From positions 310,001 to 374,000 of the forward strand of contig JACKOD010000003.1 in assembly GCA_024234505.1 (NCBI GenBank): a stretch of DNA of 64,000 bases, read 5' to 3'. The position numbers and the translations under genes are program-made. Below the pieces are notes generated by a model. The model ran no database searches, was not told the DNA's origin, and saw only the letters and a program-made list of their open reading frames with translations. Source of the DNA: Hahellaceae bacterium. Lineage in GTDB: Bacteria; Pseudomonadota; Gammaproteobacteria; Pseudomonadales; Oleiphilaceae. Position 1 is the first letter of the stretch; every line of letters starts with the position of its first letter. This document shows positions 17,470 through 26,639 of this stretch, in pieces.

Positions 17470-18603
17470 GTGTCGCATCGCTGCTTTATGAATTTTGAAT
17501 TGTTGCATACCGATGGAAAAGCCCGTCGTGCTCGCCTGACCTTTCCGAGAGGTGTCGTGGAAACCCCGGCGTTCATGCCGGTCGGGACTTACGGTTCGGT
17601 TAAAGGGATGCTGCCCCGGGACATAGAAGCAACGGGTGCCCAAATTGTGCTGGGAAATACTTTTCATTTAATGCTGCGCCCGGGAACCGCGATCGTTCAG
17701 GCGCACGGCGATCTCCACAATTTTATGCAGTGGCAAGGCCCCATATTGACCGATTCTGGTGGATTTCAGGTATTTAGCCTGGGCGATTTACGAAAGATCA
17801 CGGAAGAGGGGGTCAAGTTCAAGTCGCCGATTGATGGCTCCCCCGTCGTCCTGACTCCCGAAATATCCATGCAGGTGCAGCGTGAACTCGGCGCCGATGT
17901 GGTGATGATATTTGATGAATGTACCCCCTATCCTGCCACACCGGCGGAAGCTCGCAAGTCGATGGAATTGTCGCTGCGTTGGGCAGCGCGCAGTAAAACG
18001 GCCCATGGAGAGAACCCGTCGGCGCTGTTCGGTATTGTACAGGGTGGAATGTATCCCGAATTACGTTCGGAATCGTTGCAAGGTCTGACCGACATAGGTT
18101 TTGACGGCTACGCCATCGGTGGGTTGTCGGTCGGAGAGCCTAAAGATGAAATGATGAAAGTGCTGGATCACCTTTGTCCTGACATGCCATCTGACCATCC
18201 GCGCTATCTGATGGGGGTAGGCAAGCCCGAAGATATCGTAGAGGCAGTACGCCGGGGTGTGGATATGTTCGATTGTGTGATGCCCACCCGCAATGCTCGT
18301 AATGGTCACTTGTTTACATCGACCGGGGTTGTGAAAATCCGTAACGCCCAACACAAGTTAGCCATTGGGCCGCTGGATGAAAATTGCGACTGTTACACTT
18401 GTAAAACGGTCAGTCGATCCTATCTACACCATCTGGATCGTTGTGGTGAGATGCTGGGAGCCCAGTTAAATACAATTCATAACCTGCATTACTACCAGAC
18501 TTTGATGGCCGGATTGCGCGAGGCTATTGAACAGGGTAAATTGTCCGACTTTGTTACGGATTTCTACGCGCGCCGCGATCTGCCTGTGCCGCCGCTGGAC
18601 TGA
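17470..18603 (+). CDS. tgt: tRNA-guanine transglycosylase Tgt
   Basis: Tgt exchanges guanine 34 for preQ1 in tRNAs for Asp, Asn, His and Tyr, the step before QueA. Diagnostic blocks are FMPVGTYGSVKGM, LTDSGGFQVFSLG with the catalytic Asp of DSGG, MIFDECTPYP, FDGYAIGGLSVGEP, DMFDCVMPTRNARNG and the zinc site CDCYTC...HHLDRC near the C-terminus. Length (377) is normal. The GTG start at 17470 has a GGAGA site 6 bases upstream; an ATG at 17488 gives the more usual N-terminus (MNFELLHTDGKAR) and is a real alternative. Confidence 0.97.
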   Translation: MSHRCFMNFELLHTDGKARRARLTFPRGVVETPAFMPVGTYGSVKGMLPRDIEATGAQIVLGNTFHLMLRPGTAIVQAHGDLHNFMQWQGPILTDSGGFQVFSLGDLRKITEEGVKFKSPIDGSPVVLTPEISMQVQRELGADVVMIFDECTPYPATPAEARKSMELSLRWAARSKTAHGENPSALFGIVQGGMYPELRSESLQGLTDIGFDGYAIGGLSVGEPKDEMMKVLDHLCPDMPSDHPRYLMGVGKPEDIVEAVRRGVDMFDCVMPTRNARNGHLFTSTGVVKIRNAQHKLAIGPLDENCDCYTCKTVSRSYLHHLDRCGEMLGAQLNTIHNLHYYQTLMAGLREAIEQGKLSDFVTDFYARRDLPVPPLD

Positions 18604-18647
18604 TTTTTATTTAAGCTTTGCAATTTTTGATGACTGGAGAAGTATAA

Positions 18648-19019
18648 ATGATCACTAAAATGAAATTACTGGCCGCGACAGCGCTGACTGCTATGCCTGT
18701 GGTAGCGCTTGCCGAAGGTGCACCCGCGCAACCAGAAGCCCCCGGCGCCATTATGCAAATGGTGTTTTTTGGTGGATTTATCGTACTGTTTTATTTTTTG
18801 CTGTGGCGTCCTCAATCAAAGCGCGCTAAAGAGCACAAAGAACTGGTTTCCGGCCTGAGCAAAGGCGATGAAGTACTGACCAATGGCGGTGTTTTGGGCA
18901 AGATTTTGCGTGTAAAAGATGATTTCGTGGCACTGGAAATCGCAGACGGAGTCGAAATCAAAGTACAGAAGGTGGCAATCTCAGCCACGTTGCCAAAAGG
19001 CACGCTGAAAGAGATCTAA
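18648..19019 (+). CDS. yajC: Sec translocon accessory protein YajC
   Basis: YajC joins SecD and SecF in the accessory complex of the SecYEG channel. The 123-residue protein has an N-terminal signal-like segment, a single membrane span (about residues 40-60, with FGGFIVLFYFLLWRPQSKR) and a basic cytosolic tail with the family block KGDEVLTNGGVLGKI. It has one span plus an extra N-terminal hydrophobic stretch, which is common in Pseudomonas relatives. It lies 44 bases after tgt. Confidence 0.95.
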   Translation: MITKMKLLAATALTAMPVVALAEGAPAQPEAPGAIMQMVFFGGFIVLFYFLLWRPQSKRAKEHKELVSGLSKGDEVLTNGGVLGKILRVKDDFVALEIADGVEIKVQKVAISATLPKGTLKEI

Positions 19020-19251
19020 CTTTCAATACCGGGGCATCAGAGAAGCGGGTATATTCGATGACTGACTGATGCCACGACCCTTGCTTTTAAGGGTATGGTT
19101 ATCGCTATTTGTTAATTTGGATGGGCACTCATGCAAATGGTGATAAAAAAAGCTGGTTTCGTAACATAAAGGGCCGTTGATCTCTGCTAAAGTCGCCCTC
19201 GATAACAATAACAGCCCCCACTCATCGAACAGACAAAGGAATCGGGCTAGA

Positions 19252-21108
19252 ATGCTCAATAAATATCCCCTCTGGAAAAATCTGCTGATTGCACTTACGG
19301 TCGCATTCGGCTTTCTCTATGCGCTTCCCAACCTGTATCCCGACGACTATGCGTTGCAAATTACAGGAGCACGAAGCTCAACGACGATAAATGACGATGT
19401 ACTTGCCAAAACCAAAACAGCGCTGGAAGCGGCAGGAATAAATTATCGTGATGCCGAATTGACGCAGAAAAACGCATTAATACGATTTGATTCCGGTGAA
19501 GCGCAATTGGCAGCCAAAACAGCCGTTCAACAGGCGCTGGGAGATGATTACCTTGCAGCGTTGAATCTTGCACCGACAACTCCGGACTGGTTAACCAATT
19601 TGGGGGCTGGACCTATGAAGCTGGGGCTGGATTTGCGCGGTGGTGTGCACTTTCTGCTTGAAGTGGATATGGCCAAAGCCGTCAGTCAGCGCCTGGATGT
19701 CTATGCAAGCGAATTGAAAACGCGGTTTCGTGAAGAGAAAATTCGCTACCGTGGTTTGGAAGTGATTGAAGGTGCGCACCTGAAGATTCGCTTTAGTCAA
19801 TCCTCTGAAAGAGACGAAGCCATTACTTTACTGCGTAAGGATTACATAGAGTTTCAACGCCGAACGTCGGATGAAGAAAATGCGTTTTATCTGGAACTGA
19901 CGCTCAGCGAAGCAAAAATTAAAGAACTGGAAGACTATGCGGTCAGCCAGAACCTGACCACGCTGAGGAATCGGGTGAATGAGCTGGGAGTTGCCGAGCC
20001 GTTGGTACAGCGTCAGGGACGCAACCGCATTGTGGTTGAACTGCCGGGCGTACAGGATACGGCGGCTGCTAAGCGTATTTTGGGAGCAACTGCCAACCTT
20101 GAATTTCGTCTGGAAGCCAAAACCGACGAAAACCGCATCAATACTGATCAGTTCCCTTTTCGGGATAATCCTGCCAGAACTGCCATTCTTGAAAAAGACA
20201 TTATCGTAACGGGTAATAGTGTATCTAATGCGAGTGCCTCCTTTGATGAGAATGGCCAGCCGCAGGTTAATATCACGCTGGATAGCAAAGGCGGCTCCAT
20301 GATGGGACGTGTGACTCGCAACGCCATTAAGCGAAAAATGGCGGTGCTCTTTATCGAGCAGAAGAGTCGTACACGCACTCGTTTGGTGGATGGAAAGGAA
20401 GTCGTTGAGCGTGATAACAAAGAAGTCCGGAACATCATCAGTCTGGCGACCATTCAAAGCGCATTTGGCGCCAGTTTCCGAATCACCGGACTGGACTCGG
20501 TGGGTGAATCTGCGGAACTGGCGTTGTTGCTGCGTGCCGGTTCTTTGGCTGCACCAGTCTATTTTGTCGAGGAGCGAACCGTCGGTCCGTCATTAGGGCA
20601 AAAGAATATTGAAGCTGGTGTATCGGCGGTAGTTATCGGTTTTGCGCTGGTTATGATCTTTATGCTGGTGTTTTATCGGGTCTTTGGGCTCGTTGCCAAT
20701 ATTGCTCTGTTCTGTAACCTGCTGATTTTGTCGGCATGTATGTCCATTATTTCTGCCACATTAACGTTACCGGGAATTGCCGGTATCGTGCTGACGGTAG
20801 GGATGGCAGTGGATGCTAACGTACTTATTTTTGCTCGAATAAAAGAAGAGCTGGTTAACGGATTCCCGCCCCAATCAGCGATCAATGCAGGATATGAGCG
20901 CGCGTTCGTGTCTATTTTCGATGCGAATATTACCACATTGCTGGTTGCGCTGATTTTGTTTGCCGTAGGTACAGGGCCGGTGAAAGGCTTTGCTGTGACC
21001 TTATCGTTGGGGATTATCACTTCAATGTTTACGGCGATCGTTGTTACTCGTGCGATTGTAAACGTGATTTACGGTGGCAGAAACGTAAAAACGTTGTCCA
21101 TCGGTTAA
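19252..21108 (+). CDS. secD: Protein translocase subunit SecD
   Basis: SecD uses the proton motive force with SecF to pull proteins through and off the Sec channel on the periplasmic side. The 618-residue product starts MLNKYPLWKNLLIALTVAFG with a first membrane span, then a large periplasmic region containing the D1 motif LGLDLRGGVHFLLEVD (about residues 124-139). Five C-terminal spans follow, with TVGPSLGQKNIEAG and GMAVDANVLIFARIKEEL. The frame opens at 19177, but the ATG at 19252 matches the family start. The gap after yajC is 232 bases, so secDF may also have its own promoter. Confidence 0.97.
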   Translation: MLNKYPLWKNLLIALTVAFGFLYALPNLYPDDYALQITGARSSTTINDDVLAKTKTALEAAGINYRDAELTQKNALIRFDSGEAQLAAKTAVQQALGDDYLAALNLAPTTPDWLTNLGAGPMKLGLDLRGGVHFLLEVDMAKAVSQRLDVYASELKTRFREEKIRYRGLEVIEGAHLKIRFSQSSERDEAITLLRKDYIEFQRRTSDEENAFYLELTLSEAKIKELEDYAVSQNLTTLRNRVNELGVAEPLVQRQGRNRIVVELPGVQDTAAAKRILGATANLEFRLEAKTDENRINTDQFPFRDNPARTAILEKDIIVTGNSVSNASASFDENGQPQVNITLDSKGGSMMGRVTRNAIKRKMAVLFIEQKSRTRTRLVDGKEVVERDNKEVRNIISLATIQSAFGASFRITGLDSVGESAELALLLRAGSLAAPVYFVEERTVGPSLGQKNIEAGVSAVVIGFALVMIFMLVFYRVFGLVANIALFCNLLILSACMSIISATLTLPGIAGIVLTVGMAVDANVLIFARIKEELVNGFPPQSAINAGYERAFVSIFDANITTLLVALILFAVGTGPVKGFAVTLSLGIITSMFTAIVVTRAIVNVIYGGRNVKTLSIG

Positions 21109-21126
21109 GTTCACAGGAGATCATCA

Positions 21127-22047
21127 ATGTCTGAAGCAAAAAAAGATATCGACTTTATGGGGGTTCGCAAAATTGCGAGCATCACGTCGATAGTACTGAT
21201 CGTGATTTCCATCGTTTCGCTGGCGATTAGAGGGTTACAGTTTGGTCTGGATTTCACTGGCGGTACGCTGGTAGAGGTTGAGTATCAGGTCGCGCCCAAA
21301 CTATCGGAAGTTCGTGACCAGTTAACCGTGGCCGGTTATGACAAGTTAGTGGTACAAAACTTTGGCGCTGAAACTGCCGTGTTGATTCGCTTGTCACAAG
21401 GTTTTAACGACAAGGTAGGACAAGAGGTGCTCACGGCGTTGCAGGCGGGTGGCCAGCATGTCGCCTTAAAACGGGCTGAATTTGTGGGGGCGCAAGTCGG
21501 GGAGGAATTGCGGGAGCAGGGTGGCCTGGGCATGTTGTTTGCGCTATTCGTTGTGATGATTTATGTCGCGATGCGCTTTCAGTTCAAGTTCTCTGTAGGT
21601 GCGGTAGCCGCGTTGATTCATGACGTTATTATCACGCTGGGCTTCTTTTCGGTATTTCAATGGGATTTCGATCTCACGGTGTTGGCGGCGATTCTCGCCG
21701 TCATCGGATATTCGTTGAACGATACGATCGTGGTTTATGATCGTATTCGTGAAAATTTCCGCAAGATGCGTAAAGGCTCGGCATCAGAAATTATCAACTC
21801 TTCATTAACCAGTACGCTGTCCCGTACCCTGGCAACATCCTTTACTACCATGCTGGTACTGGTGGCGCTTTACTTCGTGGGTGGTGACATGATCAATGGC
21901 TTTGCCAAAGCCTTGTTGATAGGTATTGGCGTAGGAACTTACTCATCCATCTATATCGCCAGTAACTTGTTAATTGCAATGGGGGTCACCAAGGAAGACT
22001 TGATGCCGCCAGTACGTGAGAATGGGGAAGTGGATGATCGACCTTAA
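21127..22047 (+). CDS. secF: Protein translocase subunit SecF
   Basis: SecF is the partner of SecD. The 306-residue protein has the N-terminal span, the periplasmic motif GLDFTGGTLVEVEY (about residues 38-51), and five C-terminal spans with RFQFKFSVGAVAALIHDVII, GYSLNDTIVVYDRIREN and SLTSTLSRTLATSFTTML. Length is normal. An AGGAG site precedes the ATG, 18 bases after secD. A strong terminator follows, closing this transcription unit. Confidence 0.97.
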   Translation: MSEAKKDIDFMGVRKIASITSIVLIVISIVSLAIRGLQFGLDFTGGTLVEVEYQVAPKLSEVRDQLTVAGYDKLVVQNFGAETAVLIRLSQGFNDKVGQEVLTALQAGGQHVALKRAEFVGAQVGEELREQGGLGMLFALFVVMIYVAMRFQFKFSVGAVAALIHDVIITLGFFSVFQWDFDLTVLAAILAVIGYSLNDTIVVYDRIRENFRKMRKGSASEIINSSLTSTLSRTLATSFTTMLVLVALYFVGGDMINGFAKALLIGIGVGTYSSIYIASNLLIAMGVTKEDLMPPVRENGEVDDRP

Positions 22048-22060
22048 GTCGTGAAGTTCT

Positions 22061-22092
22061 AAAAAAAAGGCGACCCCTGGGTCGCCTTTTTT
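22061..22092. terminator. Bidirectional intrinsic terminator between secF and suhB
   Basis: A hairpin with stem AAGGCGACC pairing with GGTCGCCTT and a very short loop, flanked by an A run on the left and a T run on the right. It can stop transcription from both the secF and the suhB side. Confidence 0.9.
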
Positions 22093-22107
22093 ATGCCGCA
22101 ACCGCTT

Positions 22108-22896
22108 TTACAAACGGCCTTCAAAGGTGTGTAATCGCTGCAGTAAGGATTTGAAAATTTTACTATTGGCAACGACCAGCTGGCGACTGTTGCGGGAGGC
22201 CGGGCCGCCATTAAATGTGCCTGCAAGTGCACCGGCTTCCTGACATAGCAGCATGACTCCGGCTAATTCATCCATATCGGGATCGATAATTACCGCTGCA
22301 TCTACTTTACCTGCGGCAACCCAGGCCAGGTCAATTGCGCTGCACCCGGTGACACGAATGCCCGCAACCGAAGCGTCGAGATCATTCAGCAAATCCAGTG
22401 CGATGTGACGCTTTTCGCCACGGGCCTTTTCCAGAATGTTGGTGTGTACGTAGGCATGCTCAAGATTACGAGGCTCGGAAACCCGCATTCTGCGCCCATT
22501 GACCGAAGCGTTGTGCGTTCGGCTGGCCGAAAACTCTTCATTCGTCAGCGCGTTCACTACGATTGTGTGTTCTGCCCGACCTTTAATTTTGTAAATCAGA
22601 GAATAGGCGGTTAATGGCAGGCTACGTATTGCAGCATTGTCCGCGTGAAAGTAAAGATGCCAGCTGTTGTCTTTTCCATCGGCATCCATGGCACCGATTT
22701 CGGCGATGTAATGCGTAGGATAGGCTTTTTTCAGAGCATCAAAAAAGATTCGGTAAACTGCCGTTTGCAGTTGTGACAACTTCTTCTGGTTGGATTGAGG
22801 ATCGACATTTGAGAAGTCCATGTGGCTAAGACTGTGCTGAATAAATTCGTTTGCCTGGCGGGCGGCACGGAGTGCAATATTAATAACTGGCTGCAT
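22108..22896 (-). CDS. suhB: SuhB family protein with degraded inositol-phosphatase active site
   Basis: Position before trmJ and several family blocks identify this 262-residue protein as SuhB: MQPVINIALRAARQANEFI, KGRAEHTIVV, SVNGRRMRVS, TGCSAIDLAWVAAGKVDA and the late DELAG. The catalytic parts are damaged. The usual DPLDGT metal loop reads YFHADN (residues 82-87). The Val-Thr-x-Val-Asp motif before residue 50 is absent, GEE(S/G) is reduced to AEIG, and the WD motif near the end is MD. In E. coli SuhB also binds NusA and acts in rRNA antitermination, independently of catalysis; that role may be what is kept here. The frame is intact and reads smoothly throughout. Confidence 0.85.
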   Translation of the reverse strand: MQPVINIALRAARQANEFIQHSLSHMDFSNVDPQSNQKKLSQLQTAVYRIFFDALKKAYPTHYIAEIGAMDADGKDNSWHLYFHADNAAIRSLPLTAYSLIYKIKGRAEHTIVVNALTNEEFSASRTHNASVNGRRMRVSEPRNLEHAYVHTNILEKARGEKRHIALDLLNDLDASVAGIRVTGCSAIDLAWVAAGKVDAAVIIDPDMDELAGVMLLCQEAGALAGTFNGGPASRNSRQLVVANSKIFKSLLQRLHTFEGRL

Positions 22897-23143
22897 GGCG
22901 AGATTGCTCTGGACCCTGTTAATGAATCGTCGGATGTTAAAGAAGCGCGCTCAAGTGCGCGGCGCAATAATAACAGAATAATTAGGTGTCCACTAATTTC
23001 TGTTCCGTTGTTACTATAGGCGATTGGATAATTGTTGAAGAAACTCTGATGTCCGGTGTTCGCTTGAGTGCTGGATTGGATTTAGGGTTAGTGAGCTATG
23101 GTTGAAAAGTTGTAGTCGTTAAGGCTACTAATTAGGAGTGATA

Positions 23144-23923
23144 ATGTATAAAAATGTGCGCATCGTCATGATGAACACGTCTCACCCGGGGAATATTGGT
23201 GCGGTTGCCCGTGCCATGAAAAATATGTGTTTTTCCGGTCTCTGGCTGGTCTCTCCCAATGATTTTCCGAGTGATGTTGCGGTACGTCGAGCCTCGGGAG
23301 CAACGGATGTTCTGGATGCGGCCAATGTTGTCTCTTCGTTTGACGAAGCGGTTGCCGGCTGTGTGGCAGTTTTTGGCACCAGTGCCAGAGGTCGGCGTAT
23401 TCCATGGCCCATTATGAATCCGCGGGATGCGGTGGCCAAGGTGAATGCCTTGGTAGAGGCAAGTCATGGAGAGGGTGAAGTCGCAATTGTTTTTGGGCAA
23501 GAGGATCGGGGGTTGTCCAACGAGGAGTTGCAGCGCTGCAATTATCACATACATATACCTTCGAATCTTGATTACAGCTCCTTGAATGTTGCCATGGCGG
23601 TTCAGATCATGCTTTATGAGCTGCGAATGCATGAGTTATTAACGGCGGAAAGTGCCCAATCCTGTGTTCAGAGTGGTGTTATCTGTAGCCCATCTGATCC
23701 TGGCTGGGATGAGCCTATGGCCACGGTGGATGAAGTAGAGGGATGTATTCAGCATTTCGAGCGCACCATGATTGCCACCGGATTTCATGATCCGGCCAAT
23801 CCCAGGCAGTTGATAACCCGCGTTCGGCGGATGTTTCAGCGTATACAGCTCGATCGCATGGAGATAAATATCATGCGCGGATTTTTTAAAGAAGTGTTGA
23901 AACTTACCCAAAAGCAAGATTAA
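23144..23923 (+). CDS. trmJ: tRNA Cm32/Um32 2'-O-methyltransferase TrmJ
   Basis: TrmJ methylates the 2'-hydroxyl of nucleotide 32 in several tRNAs using S-adenosylmethionine. The 259-residue product is a SPOUT-type enzyme: HPGNIGAVARAMKNMCF near the N-terminus, then the knotted cofactor site VFGQEDRGLSNEEL and IPSNLDYSSLNVAMAVQIMLYEL. A C-terminal helical extension (about 185-259) is usual for the family. The ATG at 23144 has an AGGAG site 5 bases upstream and is preferred to the GTG at 23138. It is divergent from suhB across a 247-base gap. Confidence 0.94.
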   Translation: MYKNVRIVMMNTSHPGNIGAVARAMKNMCFSGLWLVSPNDFPSDVAVRRASGATDVLDAANVVSSFDEAVAGCVAVFGTSARGRRIPWPIMNPRDAVAKVNALVEASHGEGEVAIVFGQEDRGLSNEELQRCNYHIHIPSNLDYSSLNVAMAVQIMLYELRMHELLTAESAQSCVQSGVICSPSDPGWDEPMATVDEVEGCIQHFERTMIATGFHDPANPRQLITRVRRMFQRIQLDRMEINIMRGFFKEVLKLTQKQD

Positions 23924-24029
23924 GCAGCCAGGGTAGGTGCGATATAAATATTTGTAAGCGATCTGAAGCAGGTAGGATGTTCGCTTAATTGTTGTCGTAA
24001 GTTATGACGTGTTTCAAAAGGAACAGGCT

Positions 24030-24803
24030 ATGTTTGCAAGAATTAAAGAGGATGTGGAAAGTGTCTTTGCCCGGGATCCGGCGGCCAGAAATTTTTTTGA
24101 AGTGTTAACCAATTATCCCGGGTTACATGCATTGCTTTTTCATCGTATGGCTCACTGGTTATGGGTTAAGGGGGCCAAGTGGCTGGCACGCACGATCTCG
24201 ACTTTTTCGCGCTGGTTGACGGGCATTGAAATTCACCCGGGTGCCCAGATTGGACGCCGCTTCTTCATTGATCATGGTATGGGGGTGGTTATAGGTGAAA
24301 CGGCTATTGTGGGAGATGATGTGACGCTCTATCAAGGAGTGACCCTGGGGGGGACATCCTGGAATAAAGGAAAGCGTCATCCTACCTTGGGTAATGGTGT
24401 GGTTGTCGGGGCAGGTGCCAAGGTGTTAGGACCATTTGATGTGGGTGATGATGCCAAAATTGGTTCCAATGCGGTGGTAACCAAAGAGGTGCCTCCGGGC
24501 GCAACCGTGGTCGGAATACCCGGGCGGGTGATTGTCAGGGCAACGGGAGAAGAGGCCGATCGACGCAAGGCCATGGAGGAGAAAATTGGATTTGATGCCT
24601 ATGGCTTGAGCGAGGAAATGCCTGATCCGGTGGCGCGTTCAATTCGTGCCATGCTGGATCATGTTCATGCGGTTGATGAGCGTATGGATAAAATGTGCAA
24701 GGCTCTGCAAAATCTGGATAGCAGCTATCAGAGTGGCTTTGTGCCACCGTTAAAGGACGAAGATTTTAAAGGCGTAGCAGAAGAATCCAGTTCACGTTGT
24801 TAG
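24030..24803 (+). CDS. cysE: Serine O-acetyltransferase CysE
   Basis: CysE makes O-acetylserine from serine and acetyl-CoA, the precursor of cysteine. The N-terminal helical domain (MFARIKEDVESVFARDPAAR) is followed by a left-handed beta-helix of hexapeptide repeats. This includes IEIHPGAQIGRRFFIDHGMGVVIGE (active-site His within DHGMG), TLYQGVTLGGTSW, KRHPTLG and IGSNAVVTKEVPPGATVVGIPGR. The start at 24030 gives the family N-terminus and an AGGA site; the frame opens 21 bases earlier. Its place before iscR ties cysteine supply to Fe-S and thiolation chemistry, a conserved arrangement. Confidence 0.95.
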   Translation: MFARIKEDVESVFARDPAARNFFEVLTNYPGLHALLFHRMAHWLWVKGAKWLARTISTFSRWLTGIEIHPGAQIGRRFFIDHGMGVVIGETAIVGDDVTLYQGVTLGGTSWNKGKRHPTLGNGVVVGAGAKVLGPFDVGDDAKIGSNAVVTKEVPPGATVVGIPGRVIVRATGEEADRRKAMEEKIGFDAYGLSEEMPDPVARSIRAMLDHVHAVDERMDKMCKALQNLDSSYQSGFVPPLKDEDFKGVAEESSSRC

Positions 24804-24830
24804 CATAATGCCTGTTGAAAGTGAGCGGTA

Positions 24831-24863
24831 ATACTTGACTGAATTGGTAGGAAAAATGATAAT
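24831..24863 (+). promoter_or_regulatory. iscR promoter with overlapping IscR type-1 operator
   Basis: TTGACT (24835-24840) and GATAAT (24858-24863) are separated by exactly 17 bases, a near-consensus sigma-70 promoter. Across the -35 box and spacer, 24831-24855 fits the type-1 IscR site pattern (ATAsyyGACTrwwwyaGTcrr...) in its left half and centre, with a weaker right half. This implies that holo-IscR represses its own gene, as in E. coli. The site is inferred from pattern only. Confidence 0.75.
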
Positions 24864-24905
24864 TTCCCCTTAATTTGTAGTTCTATACAATTATTTGGGG
24901 GATAT

Positions 24906-25370
24906 ATGCGTTTAACTACCAAGGGCCGATATGCAGTGACAGCTATGCTGGATCTTGCGCTGCATGCATGTGATGGCCCGGTCAGTCTGGCCGATATCTC
25001 TCGCCGACAGGATATTTCGCTCTCGTATCTTGAGCAGTTGTTCGCCAAGTTGCGACGTCAGGAGTTGGTTTCAAGTGTGCGTGGGCCGGGTGGTGGGTAC
25101 CGGCTTGGTCGGCCGGAAAAAGACATTACGATCGCTCAGGTTGTCGATGCGGTTAATGAGTCAATTGATACCACGCGCTGTCATAGCCAGGGCGATTGCC
25201 AGGCTGGCGAAAAATGTCTGACACATCACTTGTGGTCGGATTTGAGTCTTCAGATTCACGAGTTCCTGGGCAAAATCAGTTTGCACGATCTGATGAAGAA
25301 GAGAGAAGTGCAGGTCATTGCTGCACGACAAAACAACAAGCAAAAAGTTATCCCTTCGGAACTGGTTTAA
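24906..25370 (+). CDS. iscR: Fe-S cluster sensor and regulator IscR
   Basis: IscR is an Rrf2-family repressor that binds a [2Fe-2S] cluster and matches Fe-S assembly to need. The 154-residue protein has the winged helix (MRLTTKGRYAVTAMLDLALH; ISLSYLEQLFAKLRR; GPGGGYRLGR) and the cluster ligands Cys92, Cys98 and Cys104 with His107 (CHSQGDCQAGEKCLTH). All ligands are intact. It is preceded by its probable operator-promoter and followed after 117 bases by iscS. Unlike the usual operon, no scaffold or chaperone genes follow iscS. Confidence 0.96.
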   Translation: MRLTTKGRYAVTAMLDLALHACDGPVSLADISRRQDISLSYLEQLFAKLRRQELVSSVRGPGGGYRLGRPEKDITIAQVVDAVNESIDTTRCHSQGDCQAGEKCLTHHLWSDLSLQIHEFLGKISLHDLMKKREVQVIAARQNNKQKVIPSELV

Positions 25371-25487
25371 CTCTCCCACCTTAAACTCGCTCGAAAATAG
25401 TGTTTTGATCGTTACCGTTCTGGTAAGGATGTTTGCGCAGGGCTGCGTGCTGCTTTAAAATCTGGATCTTTGTTCACCCGGAAGATC

Positions 25488-26639
25488 ATGAAATTACCTA
25501 TCTATTTAGACTATGCCGCGACTACCCCGGTTGATCCGGTAGTTGCCGAGTTGATGATGCATCACCTGACGCTAGATGGCGTGTTCGCCAATCCGGCTTC
25601 CAGGTCTCACTTTTACGGATGGCAGGCGGAGTCGGCTGTTGAAGAGGCGCGCCGTCAGGTCGCCGATCTGGTAAATGCCGATCCGAGAGAAATCGTCTGG
25701 ACCTCGGGGGCTACAGAATCAGACAATCTTGCTATCAAAGGGGTTGCCGAGGCTCGAGCGAGCGAAGGCAGGCATATCATTACGTCTGCGATAGAGCATA
25801 AAGCCGTGTTGGATAGTTGCCGCTATCTAGAGCAGCAGGGTTTTAGTGTGACCTATTTGCGTCCTGATCAAAGCGGGATCATTCAGCCTGAGCAGGTGGT
25901 TCAAGCGCTTAAACCGGATACCATTCTGGTTTCTATCATGCATGTGAACAATGAACTGGGCGTTATTAATGATCTGGCACAGCTGGGGAAGGTTGTTCGT
26001 GATCACGGCGCGCTTTTTCATGTAGATGCGGCGCAAAGTGCGGGTAAGCTTCCAATTGACTTGAAGACATTGCCGGTAGATCTGATGTCATTTTCTGCGC
26101 ACAAAATATATGGCCCCAAAGGGGTCGGTGCGCTCTATGTTCGCCGTGACCCCTCGGTTTGCGTGGTTGCACAAATGCACGGTGGTGGACATGAACGAGG
26201 AATGCGATCAGGCACCTTGCCAACACATCAGCTAGTGGGCATGGGTAAGGCGTTTGCCCTGGCGTCTGAAAGGCTGGAGGCCGAGTCGAGACGTTTGCGG
26301 CAATTGCGCGATTTGTTGTGGGATTCTTTGGCCTCACTGCCGGATGTTTATCTTAATGGTTCGGCAGAGAGTCGCATTCCCGGCATTCTTAATGTTGCCT
26401 TTGGTGGGGTGAACGGCGAAACCATGATGATGGCTCTGCGGGATGTTGCCATTTCTTCCGGTTCGGCGTGCACATCAGCCAGTGTGGATCCTTCGTATGT
26501 GTTGAAAGCCATCGGGTTGGATGATGCTTTGGCTTTGGCGTCATTCAGGTTTTCATTGGGGCGATTCACCACTGAAGAAGAAATCAGGCATACCATCGCC
26601 TTGGTGGAGCGTGTTTTGACGGAGCTTCGGGCACGCTAA
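25488..26639 (+). CDS. iscS: Cysteine desulfurase IscS, C-terminally shortened
   Basis: IscS is the PLP enzyme that takes sulfur from cysteine for Fe-S clusters and tRNA thiolation. The 383-residue product has the family start MKLPIYLDYAATTPVDP, SGATESDNLAIKG, HVDAAQSAGK, the PLP lysine in SFSAHKIYGPKG, and the mobile catalytic Cys in SSGSACTSAS. It ends at LRAR, about 20 residues short of the usual ~404, so the tail that in relatives contains SPLWDMYKEGVDL and ends in IEW is missing; in E. coli this tail binds IscU. The stop is clean and no tail fragment is seen in other frames. No iscU, iscA, hscBA or fdx follow. Confidence 0.95.
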   Translation: MKLPIYLDYAATTPVDPVVAELMMHHLTLDGVFANPASRSHFYGWQAESAVEEARRQVADLVNADPREIVWTSGATESDNLAIKGVAEARASEGRHIITSAIEHKAVLDSCRYLEQQGFSVTYLRPDQSGIIQPEQVVQALKPDTILVSIMHVNNELGVINDLAQLGKVVRDHGALFHVDAAQSAGKLPIDLKTLPVDLMSFSAHKIYGPKGVGALYVRRDPSVCVVAQMHGGGHERGMRSGTLPTHQLVGMGKAFALASERLEAESRRLRQLRDLLWDSLASLPDVYLNGSAESRIPGILNVAFGGVNGETMMMALRDVAISSGSACTSASVDPSYVLKAIGLDDALALASFRFSLGRFTTEEEIRHTIALVERVLTELRAR

